This document shows, in pieces, positions 46,800 to 58,397 of a DNA stretch of 64,000 nucleotides (positions within the stretch are counted from its first letter, which is position 1; each line of letters opens with the position of its first letter). Source of the DNA: Sthenelais limicola (Eukaryota; Annelida; Polychaeta; Phyllodocida; Sigalionidae). The stretch is taken from assembly GCA_942159475.1 (NCBI GenBank), contig OW804099.1, positions 11,729,146 through 11,793,145 of the forward strand, given 5' to 3'. Position numbers and translations under genes: made by a program. Below the pieces are notes generated by a model. That model was not told the origin of the DNA. It ran no database searches and saw only the letters and a program-made list of their open reading frames with translations.

Positions 46800-47030
46800 A
46801 CTACATGGTTTAAGTAATTATATATTTAATTATATTACTTCCCATTTGTTCACTTGTATTTGCCTTATGTAAACTATGTTAGTATAGTTCACTTTTCTAC
46901 TACCCGGGTGCAACTGGGAGACCTGGATGTTATCCAGAAGTCTAGCTCACCCATGTGTCTATTCCCCTTATGTAAAACCCTAGACAAATAAAGTATTTTT
47001 CAATTCAATTTCAATTCAATCTGGATAAGG
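46800..47030 (+). mobile_element. LINE or SINE 3' end with a TTCAATTCAA tail
   Basis: ACAAATAAAGTATTTTTCAA followed by CAATTCAATTTCAATTCAAT at 46984-47020 is a typical poly(A)-signal plus microsatellite tail. Upstream coding sequence was not recognised. Confidence 0.5.
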
Positions 47031-47405
47031 CGTATTAAACAGCTTAGTGAATATATGTCTTATTTTCTTAATCAATATGCCTTGGTGCTGCTCACATTTA
47101 TGTAAAACAAAAGTCAGAAAGAGAGGAGCCAATGTAGGAGACTTTAAAATACTTAGGACTCAAAGTGTCCTACTGTTGTTGAAATGTCAAAGCATCTTAA
47201 AATTCCACTCTCAGCTAACATCGGTAAAAAACTAAAATATTTTCTACATTTTCTTCCATTATTTTCCAAACCATCTAAAAGTCAGAACATTTGGAGGGCT
47301 CTGTCGAGTTGTTTTTGCTACAGGGCTTCATAAATGTCCTTATTTGTAATTTTCTAATTCATCTGAAAGTCATTTGACCAAAATTTTGGAGGATTTTGTA
47401 TACCG

Positions 47406-48095
47406 TATATATCTGTGTATAAGCCGGACCCTGTGTATTAGCCAACCCCGTTTATAAGCCGGAGGTTTAGCACGTCCTAACGTTAATATAAGCTGGGCCC
47501 TGTTTATAAGCCGGGTGCCTGTAACTGGATGGAAACATACAGGAGGAAGATGTTGAAGAGATCGGCCAGAACGAGATAAGATAAGATAAGAAGTTTTTTA
47601 TTTGTCACGATCAAGGGTACAGGAGTGAGTACAATTGAATAAAGGCGAAAAAATAAACAAATGGGTCGACATACCTCTATGGTACAGCATGGTACCATTC
47701 CTTCCAGTAGTTACCAAAATTTTGAAAACTAGTAGGACAAGCTAAGGAACTAAACTAATTAAATGACTTAGAAGTAAAATGACTAAAAGATTAAATAACA
47801 GATCTTATAAATTGATCTGGTTAACAGAGACAGCTTGATAAGTCGAGCGATACAGCACAACTTTTACAATATGTGTGTTGATAGTGGTTGATGAATGATA
47901 GTTTAAATAACAGAACTCAGTCGTTGTTGACTGATGGTAAATTCTGGTAGTGTCTTTTTGCTGAATTGAAGTTTAAAACAGGAAAACCAGAGCAATGAAT
48001 AAAGATAAAAATAAATATGTGTTCCAGCTAAATCTACTGGTTTTCACTTATTGTAATATAAGCCGGGCCCCGAATATATAGCCGGCTCCCAATAA
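47406..48095. mobile_element. Phrase-type element with TATAAGCCGGGCCC words, split by a second insertion
   Basis: TATAAGCCGG or TATTAGCC words occur five times at 47406-47520 and again at 48057-48090 (ATATAAGCCGGGCCCC, TATAGCCGGCTCCC). A minus-strand retroelement 3' end with an AAGATAAGATAAG tail is inserted at about 47575. Confidence 0.5.
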
Positions 48096-48898
48096 AGAAT
48101 GTTTACGAGAAAATATATCACAGTCCAATACAATTTTAGCATGATCTTTATGTTCTCACATCAAACTTTCAAAGACAAGAAAAAGAATAAGATAAGATAA
48201 TTCTTTATTTGCCATAGAGTGTTTGACAAAAAGGTTGCGTTCTTCTCAAGAGGATGTCTTCCCGAACATGCCTTTCTTCATTACCTTTTTCTTGGTTACA
48301 TTTTGACTAAGCTAGCTACGTTCAAGAATAACAGCTAGGGCAACTGGTATAAACTGGTTTAAAATTGAAAACCAATCAGATTATATCCCTACAAACACAA
48401 CACAAGTATTGGTGACCAAACAATGCCAGTGTCACCATGCAAACACTAGCCTTGGAATTTATTTTTTTTGTTCTAAAATCTTTATTCGGGAATTAGTGAC
48501 AATATAATGCAATCTCACCCCAGGGGTGATTTTCCTCACGCCCTGATTTCATACAATTTATTACACAGTCAGGGTATTTGTGTTTCATCCGAATAATCAA
48601 CAATTCAGGTCTTTATAGTTCTACCTGCTCTATTATATATAATGACCATTTTCTATTATGACATGTACGCTTTAGTCAATTTCAAAGAGTCGTTATGTAC
48701 ATACATTCAAACATTTAAAAACATATCATTAAAAAGATTTTATACTAATGAAAAATCGATACTATTGCACAAGAATGATGAATGATGTCGATGAGATGAG
48801 ATGGGTGGTGAATAAATGAATTGATGAATGTTACTAAGTGATTCCCCCTTGTTTAATATGGTATGGCCTCGGTCCACTAGCAAATCTCGCACCTCCAA

Positions 48899-51800
48899 TA
48901 GTCCAGGAGATGGGAGCAAAAAAAGGGCTGAACCTAGGACAAATTGCAACAGAAGGTTTCTCAACGGTTTTGGGTAGTATGAGTGCCCCTTATTAACATA
49001 CTAAAAGTCCCGGAAAATCTAGGTGGGGGAACATGCCCAAAATCGCAAATAAACAAAATGGCTGCCCTAAAACTTTGGAATACCCTAACTTGGGGTAAAA
49101 TTAACATACAATCAAGTGTGAATACATTTTTCCTATGTTTTGAGGCATGGAAAATCCATTCAAATATGAATAAAATCAATATAACCAATATTTAGAAAGT
49201 TATTCTACTGATACAGCAAAAAAATGAACAAAAAACCTCCATCAAATGCATGCTGTGGAGTAAAAACATCTAATTCAAATTGTGTAAATTCATTCATGAC
49301 CAAGGCCATTGGATAACATGTTTTTGTAATCCAAACTGTAATGTAAACATGTTCAATACTTATAATTGTCACAGTCAGAAATGGAATAAAGACCAGTGCT
49401 ATGAAAAATATCAATTTGCCCATTGTCTTATGCAACTGTCATGTCTTTTTAATTTCATTGTTAGCACCTGAGCTCTTTGTATATTCACCATTGCACATTT
49501 GTCCACAAGTTGGAGTTTACTCCAAACTTTTCTTTCTGGAAGAATGTCTCAAACTGTTGTATTTAACAGTTGCAGTGAATAATTGTGTAATAGTTGTTCA
49601 TGGGCAGGAGATTGTTGGTAGATACAGGTAAAAATTGTCCATCTGTGAAGTTCCTTCCCCAGTCTGTACTGGAAGAAGGTGAACAACATTCTAAGTGAAT
49701 TTGGTGATATACTCTATGGCTGTGGTCCTTATTAGCAGTAGGTGGTAGGATATGTTATAAGTGGATTTGTTGCAAGTACATACATTGGAGACAGCAAGTG
49801 TGTGTATCACAAAGAACAAGTGTTTCTCTAGTATGTCTTACTTCTGAGTTGATCCAGATTTGATTGACATTTTCATTATTCATTTGTTTTTACATTCTTG
49901 TGGAAGTTGCATTATTGGAAAACACCTAGGCATTCTTTTGTAATCTAGGCATGTTGGTAAACAGCTTAAAAACTATACTTTTCTGCTGACGGAAAATACT
50001 TAATGTGTCTCAACTGGTTATTGCATACCCTTGGATTGCCATAACCCTCACAGTAAGTTACCATTGTTTTATTAGCCTGCAATGAACTTGTGCTTGTCTT
50101 GTTGCTAAGGGGATATCTAAATCAAAGAATCTCTTATCTAGGACCTAAATGAAAATTGCCTGTTTATCTTTCGCCCCAACCCCTAGTAGATGTCCAAAGG
50201 GCCTCTGGCATGCTAAAGTAATTTGCTTCCTGAAACAGTGCATGAGGTTAGTACTTTAGCTCAAAACCCAATGTTGCCACAAAATCTTAAATTTACTTGT
50301 GATCCAGAGGTATTGAAACAAATTAGGGTTCATTCAATACTGAGTGACCTTCAATCATTATGCCCTCCATAGGTGCTTGTCCCATTGTCTCTGATCAAAA
50401 GTCTGGAACAGTTTTCCCATCCAGAATATCCCTTTTTTTTTTATTACTAACTTTGCCTCATCAATATTGATGACCAATGTGTGCTGTTACACCAGTGGCA
50501 ATATTTCTCAAGGTTTGGTCATTGCTGAAGGGGATCCTGTCCATAAAAAATAATATTCTCTTCATGTTCTCTCTTTACTCTTGTGTGTGAATTTAATGTA
50601 TAGGGTGTATGCCTTGATGCACTACCACAACTGAGATTGGATCTAAACTCATCTGACAGCAATTGTTGCTAGTTGTTGCTAGGATTTGTGTGGATATCGC
50701 AATTGTGACATCAAAGTGTTGCTATGCTACCCTCCTGATGAGTAGAGTTAGGAGATTTTATACCAGGGTTTAGTTTGGTATTACCCAAATGAAAAATATA
50801 TTATATTTCAAGAGTTCTCTCAATATTATTTCGTATTTTAAATACAACCTTATTAATATAGAGATATTGGGTGTGGTCTTGACCTAAAGTCTCTTCAGAC
50901 ATGAGGGTGGCCTCATTTTACTCTTGATTGTGATCATTTCTTAAATTACTCACCTGGATTATTACTATTGAGCAGTGTTCTTGAATGGAATTGTCCATAT
51001 CCTGAATTGTCCAGTTCCTGAATGGAATTGTCCATATCAACATTTAAAGGGTATGGGCTATACAGTTTTCAGTCATACTTCTTCCTCTTGTCATGCATCC
51101 ATTGATTTCAATGAACAGATTTAGTGCTTGCTCAACTAAAGCAACAATTGAGAGTACAGACCATGACTGAATACTTTATCATGCATCCATTGATTTCAAT
51201 GAACAGACTTAGTGCTTACTCAACTACAGCAACAGTTGAGAGTACCAACCATGACTGAATACTTTATCGAACAACATGGAACTTATCATGCACATACATG
51301 TATATGAAACTCATTCCTTCATTTTAACTCACTTGTGTTCTGGAGATGCAAATGGATCCTTCTTCATTCACTGAATGGTACAGGAAATATTTCTGATTTG
51401 GACTGCAAGCCCTGTTCTCTTTGAGAAATCTGCTAAGCATACTAAATATATTATCATACTATAACAAGATCTTTAAAGTTTGAAAACAAACTTCTCTTTC
51501 TTGGCTACAAGAAGTGCCTCAGAACATCAGAATAATTCTGCTGTGATTGATCTGTCAATGAATTGGTTGTAGGGTTCATGTATGAGTATGATATTATTGC
51601 TTTCACATGACTGTGGGTGTAATCAAGGACAATTTAGGCAGAGGTCCTCATTATCTTGCTGCTCATAGATCATTGGAATGGGTGTTTTCAGAGTATCACA
51701 TATGAACATAGGAGTTAGATCAGTGAGGTGGGGCCTTATATTCTGTTGAATTGGCCTTTTCCTCAACCATGTTCCCTTCAGCATTCAGTGGTGTATTTAT

Positions 51801-52954
51801 GAATTTCTTAGCAACAAAGAGGGTAAAGAATTTGGAATGATGGAAAGAAATATCTAGGAGTTCAAGTCTGCAGAATGTTCTTTATCCATGTGACAGCAGA
51901 TCATGATATAACATTTGGCATGGAAAAGGCATTCTTTAATAAGATAGCTGTACTACAAAGAAAGTTTAAATGTTTTCCAGTGACAGGACATTCAAAAAGG
52001 ATATAGCCAAATCTGGAGAAGATTGTATTGGCATTGGTACAATCAAAGTTGCATCAACTTTGGTATAAGAAAATTTGTGAAAAGTACTTAATTATTTTGT
52101 ATGTTACACCAGTCATACAACTACTCACTGTCAATCTACATATCACATATCCTACCAACTGCTTGAATCTTGTTCACCTTCTTCCAGTACAGACTGGGGA
52201 AGGAACTTCACAGATGGACAATTTTTACCTGTATCTACCAACATTGTCTCCTGCCCATGAACAACTATTACACAATTATTCACTGCAACTGTTAGAGTGA
52301 ATACAACCGTTTGAGACATTCTTCCAGAAAGAAAAGCTTGGAGTAAACTCCAACTTGTGGACAAATGTGCAATGGTGAATATACAAAGAGCTCAGGTGCT
52401 AACAATGACAATAAAAAGACATGACAGTTGCATTAGATGATGGGCAAATTGATATTTTTTTACAGCACTGGTCTTTATTCCATTTATGACTGTGACAATT
52501 ATTAGTATTGAACATGTTTGCATTATAGTTTGGAATACAAAAATATGTTATCAAATGGCCATGGTCATCAATGAATTTACACAACCTAAATTAGATGTTT
52601 TACTCCACAGCATGCATTTGATGGAGTTTTTTTGTTCATTTTTTTGCTGTATCAGTAGAATAACTTTCTAAATATTGATTATACTGATTTTATTCATATT
52701 TGAATGGATTCTCCATGCCTCAAAACATAGGAAAAATATATTCACACTTGATTGTATTTTAATTTTACCCCAACTTATGGGGTTTCAAAGGTTTAGGGCG
52801 GCCATTTTGTTTTTTTGCGATTTTGGGCATGTTCCCCCACCTAGATTTTCCGGGACTTTTAGTATGTTAATAAGGGGCACTTATACTTTCCAAAACCGTT
52901 GAGAAACCTTCTGTTGCAATTTGTCCTAGGTCAAACCCCCGATCTCCTGGACTA
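48899..52954. mobile_element. 4.06-kb fold-back transposon with ~790-bp inverted arms
   Basis: The left arm (48899 to about 49687) and right arm (about 52164 to 52954) are long inverted copies. They share AGTCCAGGAGAT at the outer ends, CCTAGGACAAATTGCAACAG, AAAGTCCCGGAAAATC and, at the inner edge, CCAGTCTGTACTGGAAGAAG. Open frames in the arms are mirror images of each other. The 2.5-kb centre has no recognisable transposase and contains an 87-bp tandem duplication (51095-51268). Confidence 0.8.
51095..51268 (+). repeat. Two-copy ~87-bp tandem duplication
   Basis: ATGCATCCATTGATTTCAAT and the following ~65 bp, ending ACTGAATACTTTATC, are repeated once with a few changes. Confidence 0.85.
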
Positions 52955-53827
52955 CAAAGGGAAGTCACAAGCAGCGTGAGACCCATTACGTTAAATTTTC
53001 ACAGAAATCTTTAGAATATCCAGTTTGATTCCTATTGTTTTCAAAGCATCATTTACGATTATGAAAACCTGTTCATAAATCTTTCATTTCTTCCACATTA
53101 CTTGTTCATAGGGGGTACAATCCCTATAAATAACTCTGTAATTAATAGGGCTATACTCTTCAATTTTTCTAAAAGATTCAGAACACTGAATATATAATGT
53201 ATATGGGAATTAAACTGCAAAATATCTCCCGGCAACCAGATTGATTTTGTCAGTAGCTTGCCCAGTGGCAACCTACTTTTATTCCTTATTTTGACCACTG
53301 CTTTGCATCTCTACTCCCCCATTCTCTTTCCTTCCCCCTCCCCCTCTCCTTCTGTGACCTTCTCTCTGCTTTCTTATTTGCTAAATTGATAATGATATTT
53401 TGAAATGGTCTTAAGTTCTGATTATTATATTTCCATTTCAAATAGAGTTCTAGTGTTAATTTTTGCAAGTCTGGCATTTTCTTAATAATAAAGATATTGT
53501 TTCAATTTTTTCAGGATATTCCTACCGAAATCATATAATTATAGGCCTACACCATGTAAATGTTAATCTTTGCATTTCGGACTGTGGTATCAAGTGCCGA
53601 AGGCGCCTGTAACCAATAATATCACCTATATAACTTGTAAGTTGTAACAGCATTTTGTCTCACTCAGTGGTAGCACAGGAGAGCGAGAACACCGTTTTAC
53701 TCCAATGCAATTTTAGATTTAGTATGACGTAGGCTATGATTTGCCACGGCACTCGCACAAGAGGACATATACCGTATTGTATTTTGTAATTTATACCGTA
53801 GGTTAATTGTTTTGTCGGTTCATAGAC
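52955..53827. other. No gene recognised
   Basis: A/T-rich with a pyrimidine-rich tract at 53315-53375. Confidence 0.35.
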
Positions 53828-53952
53828 AAGTCGACCCAAGACCCCGTCGGCCCAAGCCCCGTCGGCCCACTTGTGCACCAGGTCGGTCCCCAAAACCGCG
53901 TCGGCCCACACCTAAGGCCAGCTCAGCCCAGTACTAACTCGGCCCAGACCTA
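53828..53952. repeat. Phrase cluster GTCGGCCCA, left copy
   Basis: Seven GTCGGCCCA/CTCGGCCCA/GTCGACCCA-like words lie within 125 bp. Inverted counterparts (TGGGCCGAGTTGG, TGGGCCGACTT) occur at 63967-64000. The pair may be the subterminal repeats of one element whose interior was later invaded by the elements between. Confidence 0.5.
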
Positions 53953-54972
53953 ACAGAATCAAGAATTTAGGCACGGGGGTAAAAAAACACCTTGATTTTA
54001 AGGCCTTAAAAATGAAGAAAAACTATAAGGGAGGCCCAATAAAATAAGTCAAAATATTTATTCGAACATAGTTTAGGCCTAAACTTATTTTACCATTGAG
54101 CCTTGACCCTGGCTACTCCATTGTCTGTTTTTTTATTTGTTTACTATGGATCTTTAGGAGGAATGGAACAATTGTAAATTGATATTTTTACATATGTACG
54201 AAAGACGATTTCCAGTCCTTCATGTATGCATAAGCCTTAGGCCTACTGATGTTAAGGGTTCTCTCATAATTTATTTTCTACGGAAAATAGGCCTATATAT
54301 CTCCGAATATCGGCGATTTTTCGGTATTTGATATTTCATTTAAATGAATTTGCGACAAAAAAACCCACATAAGGGCGGGGCTCCCGAAAATGTCCACTTT
54401 CAAAAAAATAAAGTCAAAATTTTCTTTTCTTTTAATTTATCTGAGCCTTCTCCTGATCATAGCCAATGGTACAGTACAAGCCTAAACATACTAAAATTAT
54501 GAATTTTTCTGAGCTTTTTCTGATTTCCCATGAAGTGTATCCAAAAAGTGTCCATTTTTGGCCACAGTGCCTGTTGTGTTCGGGGAGGAAATGAACAAAA
54601 TTGTATAAAAAAGGAAAATACCATTATATTGTTGTTATTACTCCTCGTCTTTTTAGATTTTCATGAGTTCTGTTGTATTTAGTTAAGAAATAAATAGTTT
54701 ATATGATATTTCATGTATTTATTCATTTCTATTTCCTGTTCCTTCAACCACAATTGCTTCACTGCCAATTCTATTCCAAAGTTTTCCCTGCTAACTGATG
54801 TAAAATTGAATATCTTATGTTTTCTGCTTTTTTAAAGGATAACTCAGAATTTGGAGGAGTTTTCTACGTGCTTCTACCTATTTTTATTATTATCTCATTA
54901 AAAAACATGAATTTATTGGACCAAGGAAGAACACTATGCTATCCCAGTCCCCGAACACAACACATGCATCTG

Positions 54973-54983
54973 CAAGATGGCGG
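54973..54983 (+). promoter_or_regulatory. YY1-like CAAGATGGCGG at the LINE 5' end
   Basis: It overlaps the first ATG of ORF1 and lies about 10 bp from the inferred 5' end. This matches the position at which mammalian L1 carries a YY1 site that fixes its start of transcription. That the same role applies here is inference. Confidence 0.4.
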
Positions 54984-56308
54984 ACATCGACTAGGACGTG
55001 TCAAACCCGCTCGTGAAAACTTTCGAAAGTTTAGGTATTTACAAAACCTCCCCCAGGAATCAAACTAGTACATCATATAGGATATACCAATCTGATCATC
55101 AACATATGGCATCAAGACCAACAAGATCAAGTAGAAACCTACAATCTGTGAATCTTTTCTCCAAAGCAGACATGCAAGCACTATTGAATAGTAACTGCCC
55201 TCCGCAACCTACGCAGGTGCAAATGAATGGAGACCTGCAAGGCCAAAATCCGAACTATATAATCGCAGCACAACCAGGACAAATTCAAGTGCAACAGATG
55301 GATAATGTGTATCACAACCAGAACTATTCTCAAGGATCGAATAATTATGTTTATACGAGAACTGACAATAACCCCTCACAATCGAATGCAATTGTGAATG
55401 ACCAAAGAGCATCGTCGATTCACCAACAACAAAGTGGATCTCCCCAACAGCTGGTGGTTCAGCTACCTAATACTCAGCAATCTCCGCATCCCAACAACCA
55501 GCAAATGCAGATAAGTTCTATATCGTTTCAGTCTTTTATTGATAATCAGAATAAATTGATGGAACGTGTTATGGCCAGAGATGACAGAATAGACGAGCTA
55601 ATTTCAGGAATGAATGAGATACGAGGTGCAATTAGTCAGTCGAAGGACCGATCCTCTTCTGACCAAACAAATCTAACGTCAATAACTAACAATCTTATGA
55701 CTGTCACCGATGCCCAGAAGAGCATAGATCAAAATTACACTAATATTGCCAGTAATCTAGTTCTTTTGCAAGGGAAAATTGATACTTTATCTCAGCAAAT
55801 GACAGATAATAAATTAACCATTGAGAAATTGAATTCGAACGCGCATTTCCCACCCCTCACAAACAATACCAAGGCAAACCCCCTCCCACCTAGACAGGGC
55901 ACTCAATCACTAGGCAGCCTTCTAGGCCCCATGAACCAAACAGATAATCCGCAACCTAATAGACCTAGGGACTTGAGGATAATAATAAAAGGAATGGAGG
56001 AAAGGGACGACGAAACACTTGAGGAAAGCCTATTAGAATTGTTTCAGGCTCTAGATGTAGAAGTAAATTTCGCCAACGCTGAACGTTTGGGCAAACCCAG
56101 ACCTGACAATGAACGAACCTACCCCAGGCCAATAAAAGTAACTCTGCCTTCCATCAAAGATAAAATCGACATCTTCAAGAGTTTCAATAGGTGCAAAACA
56201 AATCAACTCTTAGCAAACATAAGAATATCTTCGGATTCCTCAGAGGAGGAGCAAGTCTATTTGACGGAGGCTAGAACAATAGCCAACGCATGTAGCCAAC
56301 GCATGTAG
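54977..56308 (+). pseudogene. LINE ORF1: coiled coil plus RRM-type RNA-binding protein, interrupted
   Basis: Nucleic-acid chaperone-like ORF1p. The ATG at 54977 has a strong context, but the frame meets TAG at 54992 after five codons and then stays open. Otherwise the first ATG is 55106. Content: Gln/Asn-rich N-terminus; heptad-rich coiled coil around codons 180-280 (from 54998), including MERVMARDDRIDELISGMNE; Pro-rich hinge; RRM-like segment from DLRIIIKGMEERDDE through AERLGKPRPDNE to RPIKVTLPSIKDKIDIFKS, as in Transposase_22/L1 ORF1 proteins; then the start of a C-terminal domain. The frame ends in TAG at 56306, created by three tandem 13-nt AGCCAACGCATGT-type units. The continuation lies in another frame (next entry). 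Confidence 0.75.
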
Positions 56309-56916
56309 CCAAGAATGTACATGGCTTAAATGCGGGACCAAAGGGGTTTTCTGTTTACATAGACGGTGTGACGTACAATAGGGAGGACTTTGATAAGTTG
56401 CCCAAGGGAATAACACTAGAAAATGCGTCAACAATAAACACACCGGACGGTGTAGCCTTCCAATCACATTCCAGTCCTCTCTCAAACCTTTATCCATGCG
56501 ACATAAAGGATCCAGACAGTGACTGGATTGCTCCCTCAGCGGAGCATTTGTACCAATACAAAAAGGCTGTACACTCAAAAGCGGATAATTCCCTCATTGA
56601 ACGAATCAAAGCAGTAAAAAATCCCTATGTAGCCAAAAGATTGGGAAACCAAATTCCGAAAATAGATTCCTGGAAAGAAATAGCCGATCAATCTCTGAAA
56701 GATTGTATAAGCCTCAAATTTAACCAGAACCACGAGTTAAAAGTTAAATTGCTGAGTTACAAAGAAGACTCCTACTTCTACGAGGCGACCCAGGACCCAT
56801 ATTACGGCTGTGGTATATATTTATCCGAAGCCCAGACCATAACTAAAGACAGGAAGACGACGCACCGCAACGTTTGCGGGGTACTCCTTGCTGAAGTCAG
56901 AAAAGAATTGGTGTGA
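56296..56916 (+). CDS. NADAR (YbiA-like) domain, displaced C-terminus of LINE ORF1
   Basis: The frame is open from 56296 and contains no ATG at all, so it cannot be an independent ORF as it stands. Removing two 13-nt units (26 nt) would put it in frame with ORF1, consistent with a former fusion. After a short tail (VYIDGVTYNREDFDKLP) come the NADAR landmarks in order: PLSNLYP, PSAEHLYQYKKA with the conserved Glu-His, NPYVAKRLGN, SLKFNQNHELKVKLL, FYEATQDPYYGCG with a conserved Glu, and NVCGVLLAEVRKEL. The usual YWG is YYG here. Known NADAR proteins act on ADP-ribose conjugates or pathway intermediates (N-glycosidase activity; DarG-like and YbiA families). Activity in a retrotransposon is inference. 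The domain identity is strong; enzymatic activity is open. Confidence 0.72.
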   Translation, partial: PTHVAKNVHGLNAGPKGFSVYIDGVTYNREDFDKLPKGITLENASTINTPDGVAFQSHSSPLSNLYPCDIKDPDSDWIAPSAEHLYQYKKAVHSKADNSLIERIKAVKNPYVAKRLGNQIPKIDSWKEIADQSLKDCISLKFNQNHELKVKLLSYKEDSYFYEATQDPYYGCGIYLSEAQTITKDRKTTHRNVCGVLLAEVRKELV

Positions 56917-56938
56917 AGTTTAAATACAATTTTGAACG

Positions 56939-57601
56939 ATGTCCAATTACCAAATATTGCTGATCGGGGATTCTCGACTGAGAAATTGGGAGTTTTACCT
57001 AAACACTCTCCTTGCGGACAACAATTGTACCGACATAGAATTGACCTGCCTTCCAATTCCTGGTGCCAGGCTGGGATACATAGGAGACCAAGCAATCGCC
57101 AGATTTGAGTATAAGCAATTTGACTTGGCTTACATCATTGGTGGCATCAATGAACTTACGGAGAAAATAAAAGGACATAACATCTTTCCCAGGTTCTCCA
57201 CAGCAAATGAAGGTGTGAAACTTCTCCAAAGCGAGATCAGCACATTAACATGGATAATAGATGCAGTAGCTCGAGCGGTAGTTTTCACAGAAATAATAGG
57301 TATCAACCTTTACAAATACACCAAAGGTTGGCTAAACGATCCTAACTCACAAGACGTCATTCATGAAATAATTACAGATATCAATAGATATATCAGAAAA
57401 CTAAACAGGAAAAAGAAGATGATTGGCCCCCACTTCGAGGGGGTAATACATAAGAGAAGAGGAACAACAGTCGACCATAGATATGAATCAAAAACATATG
57501 ACGGATTGCACTTCAGAGATATAACAATTGTAAAATTCAGTGAACTCACCTACACGACCTTCCAACGCAACCTGCAAAGCATGCGTAAAAGACTTCATTA
57601 G
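56939..57601 (+). CDS. LINE-encoded SGNH/GDSL hydrolase-like protein, 220 aa
   Basis: The ATG lies 22 nt after the NADAR stop, a spacing that would suit re-initiation. Block I is ILLIGDSRLRNWE (nucleophile Ser in GDS, residues 9-11), block II a Gly in PIPGARLG, block III IIGGINEL (Gly and Asn of the oxyanion hole), and block V YDGLHF near residue 183 (Asp and His of the triad). All four are present, so it may be active. Length fits a single-domain SGNH enzyme. Esterase domains are known in CR1-like ORF1 proteins; here it stands as its own ORF. The substrate is unknown (lipid or carbohydrate esters by analogy). The TAG stop overlaps the first RNA hairpin. Confidence 0.75.
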   Translation: MSNYQILLIGDSRLRNWEFYLNTLLADNNCTDIELTCLPIPGARLGYIGDQAIARFEYKQFDLAYIIGGINELTEKIKGHNIFPRFSTANEGVKLLQSEISTLTWIIDAVARAVVFTEIIGINLYKYTKGWLNDPNSQDVIHEIITDINRYIRKLNRKKKMIGPHFEGVIHKRRGTTVDHRYESKTYDGLHFRDITIVKFSELTYTTFQRNLQSMRKRLH

Positions 57602-58165
57602 GCAAACACATTTATGTGGCAATGCCTAATGGAATGCATTTATAGCAAATCTGCAAAACACATATAAATTTATCTCCTTTTCTCCATAAAATACCCATAT
57701 GCAAATCACAACTAGAGGTGGCAATGCAACGTTTTTCTCTCTGCATATACTCACATATCCCCAATTCGCCCAGGCTAACACATGAAATGTGGCAAAGCCA
57801 GGGAACTCTAGATCACTTGTGTATTATAAACCATGTACATATTGGAACTTATCTATGTCTAATAATTGCATATATATATCTTTTATTAATCTCTGTCATC
57901 AAATGTATACATGTTGTCCTACATGTGTTTAAACGAGCTAAATACATTTTGTTCAAAAGTAAACTCCTCTTCTATGTCATACACCAGTATACTGAAATCG
58001 TGATAGAAAATGAACCCTTTTCCCCATGCTGCATAACCGATAGAACAATCAAGCTAACACATAAATTTGTGGCAAAGCTCTGATTATATAAACTTTATAA
58101 ATCTCTTCTCTCTGCATCATAAACTATAGGGGAATCAAGCTAACACATAAATCTGTGGCAAAGCT
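57598..58165 (+). other. Five covarying RNA hairpins between SGNH ORF and ORF2
   Basis: Positions 57598-57629, 57700-57728, 57773-57799, 58052-58079 and 58138-58165. Each has an outer stem, then AA on the 5' side and GCAA on the 3' side of an internal loop, then an inner CACA/UGUG stem (CAC/GUG in the second) and a small loop. Outer stems differ but pair: UUAGGCA/UGCCUAA, UGCA/UGCA, GGCU/AGCC, AGCU/AGCU. The last two lie in an ~86-bp tandem duplication. The 121-codon open frame at 57718-58083 has no recognisable domain. Confidence 0.7.
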
Positions 58166-58397
58166 CTGATTATATGAATTTTACCAAATTGCCCTAAACC
58201 TCTTCGTCTGTTTTTCTCCACGAGCGGGGAAGACAACCCCTCCATAAAACCTAAGTAAAACAGGCATATTCTGATCCCACCTTTCTGGAGGCTATCCGCC
58301 TACCCTCCAAGAAGGTTTTTCCGCTCTGTCCTCGGACCCACCCACCCGTGCAGTTATCTGCCCTGGGTATCCCCTCACTCCCTGCATAACCAGAAGT

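Noticed and set aside
57718..58083. 121-codon open frame in the LINE spacer
   Set aside because: No domain or codon-like bias by eye; it overlaps the RNA hairpins and starts within one.
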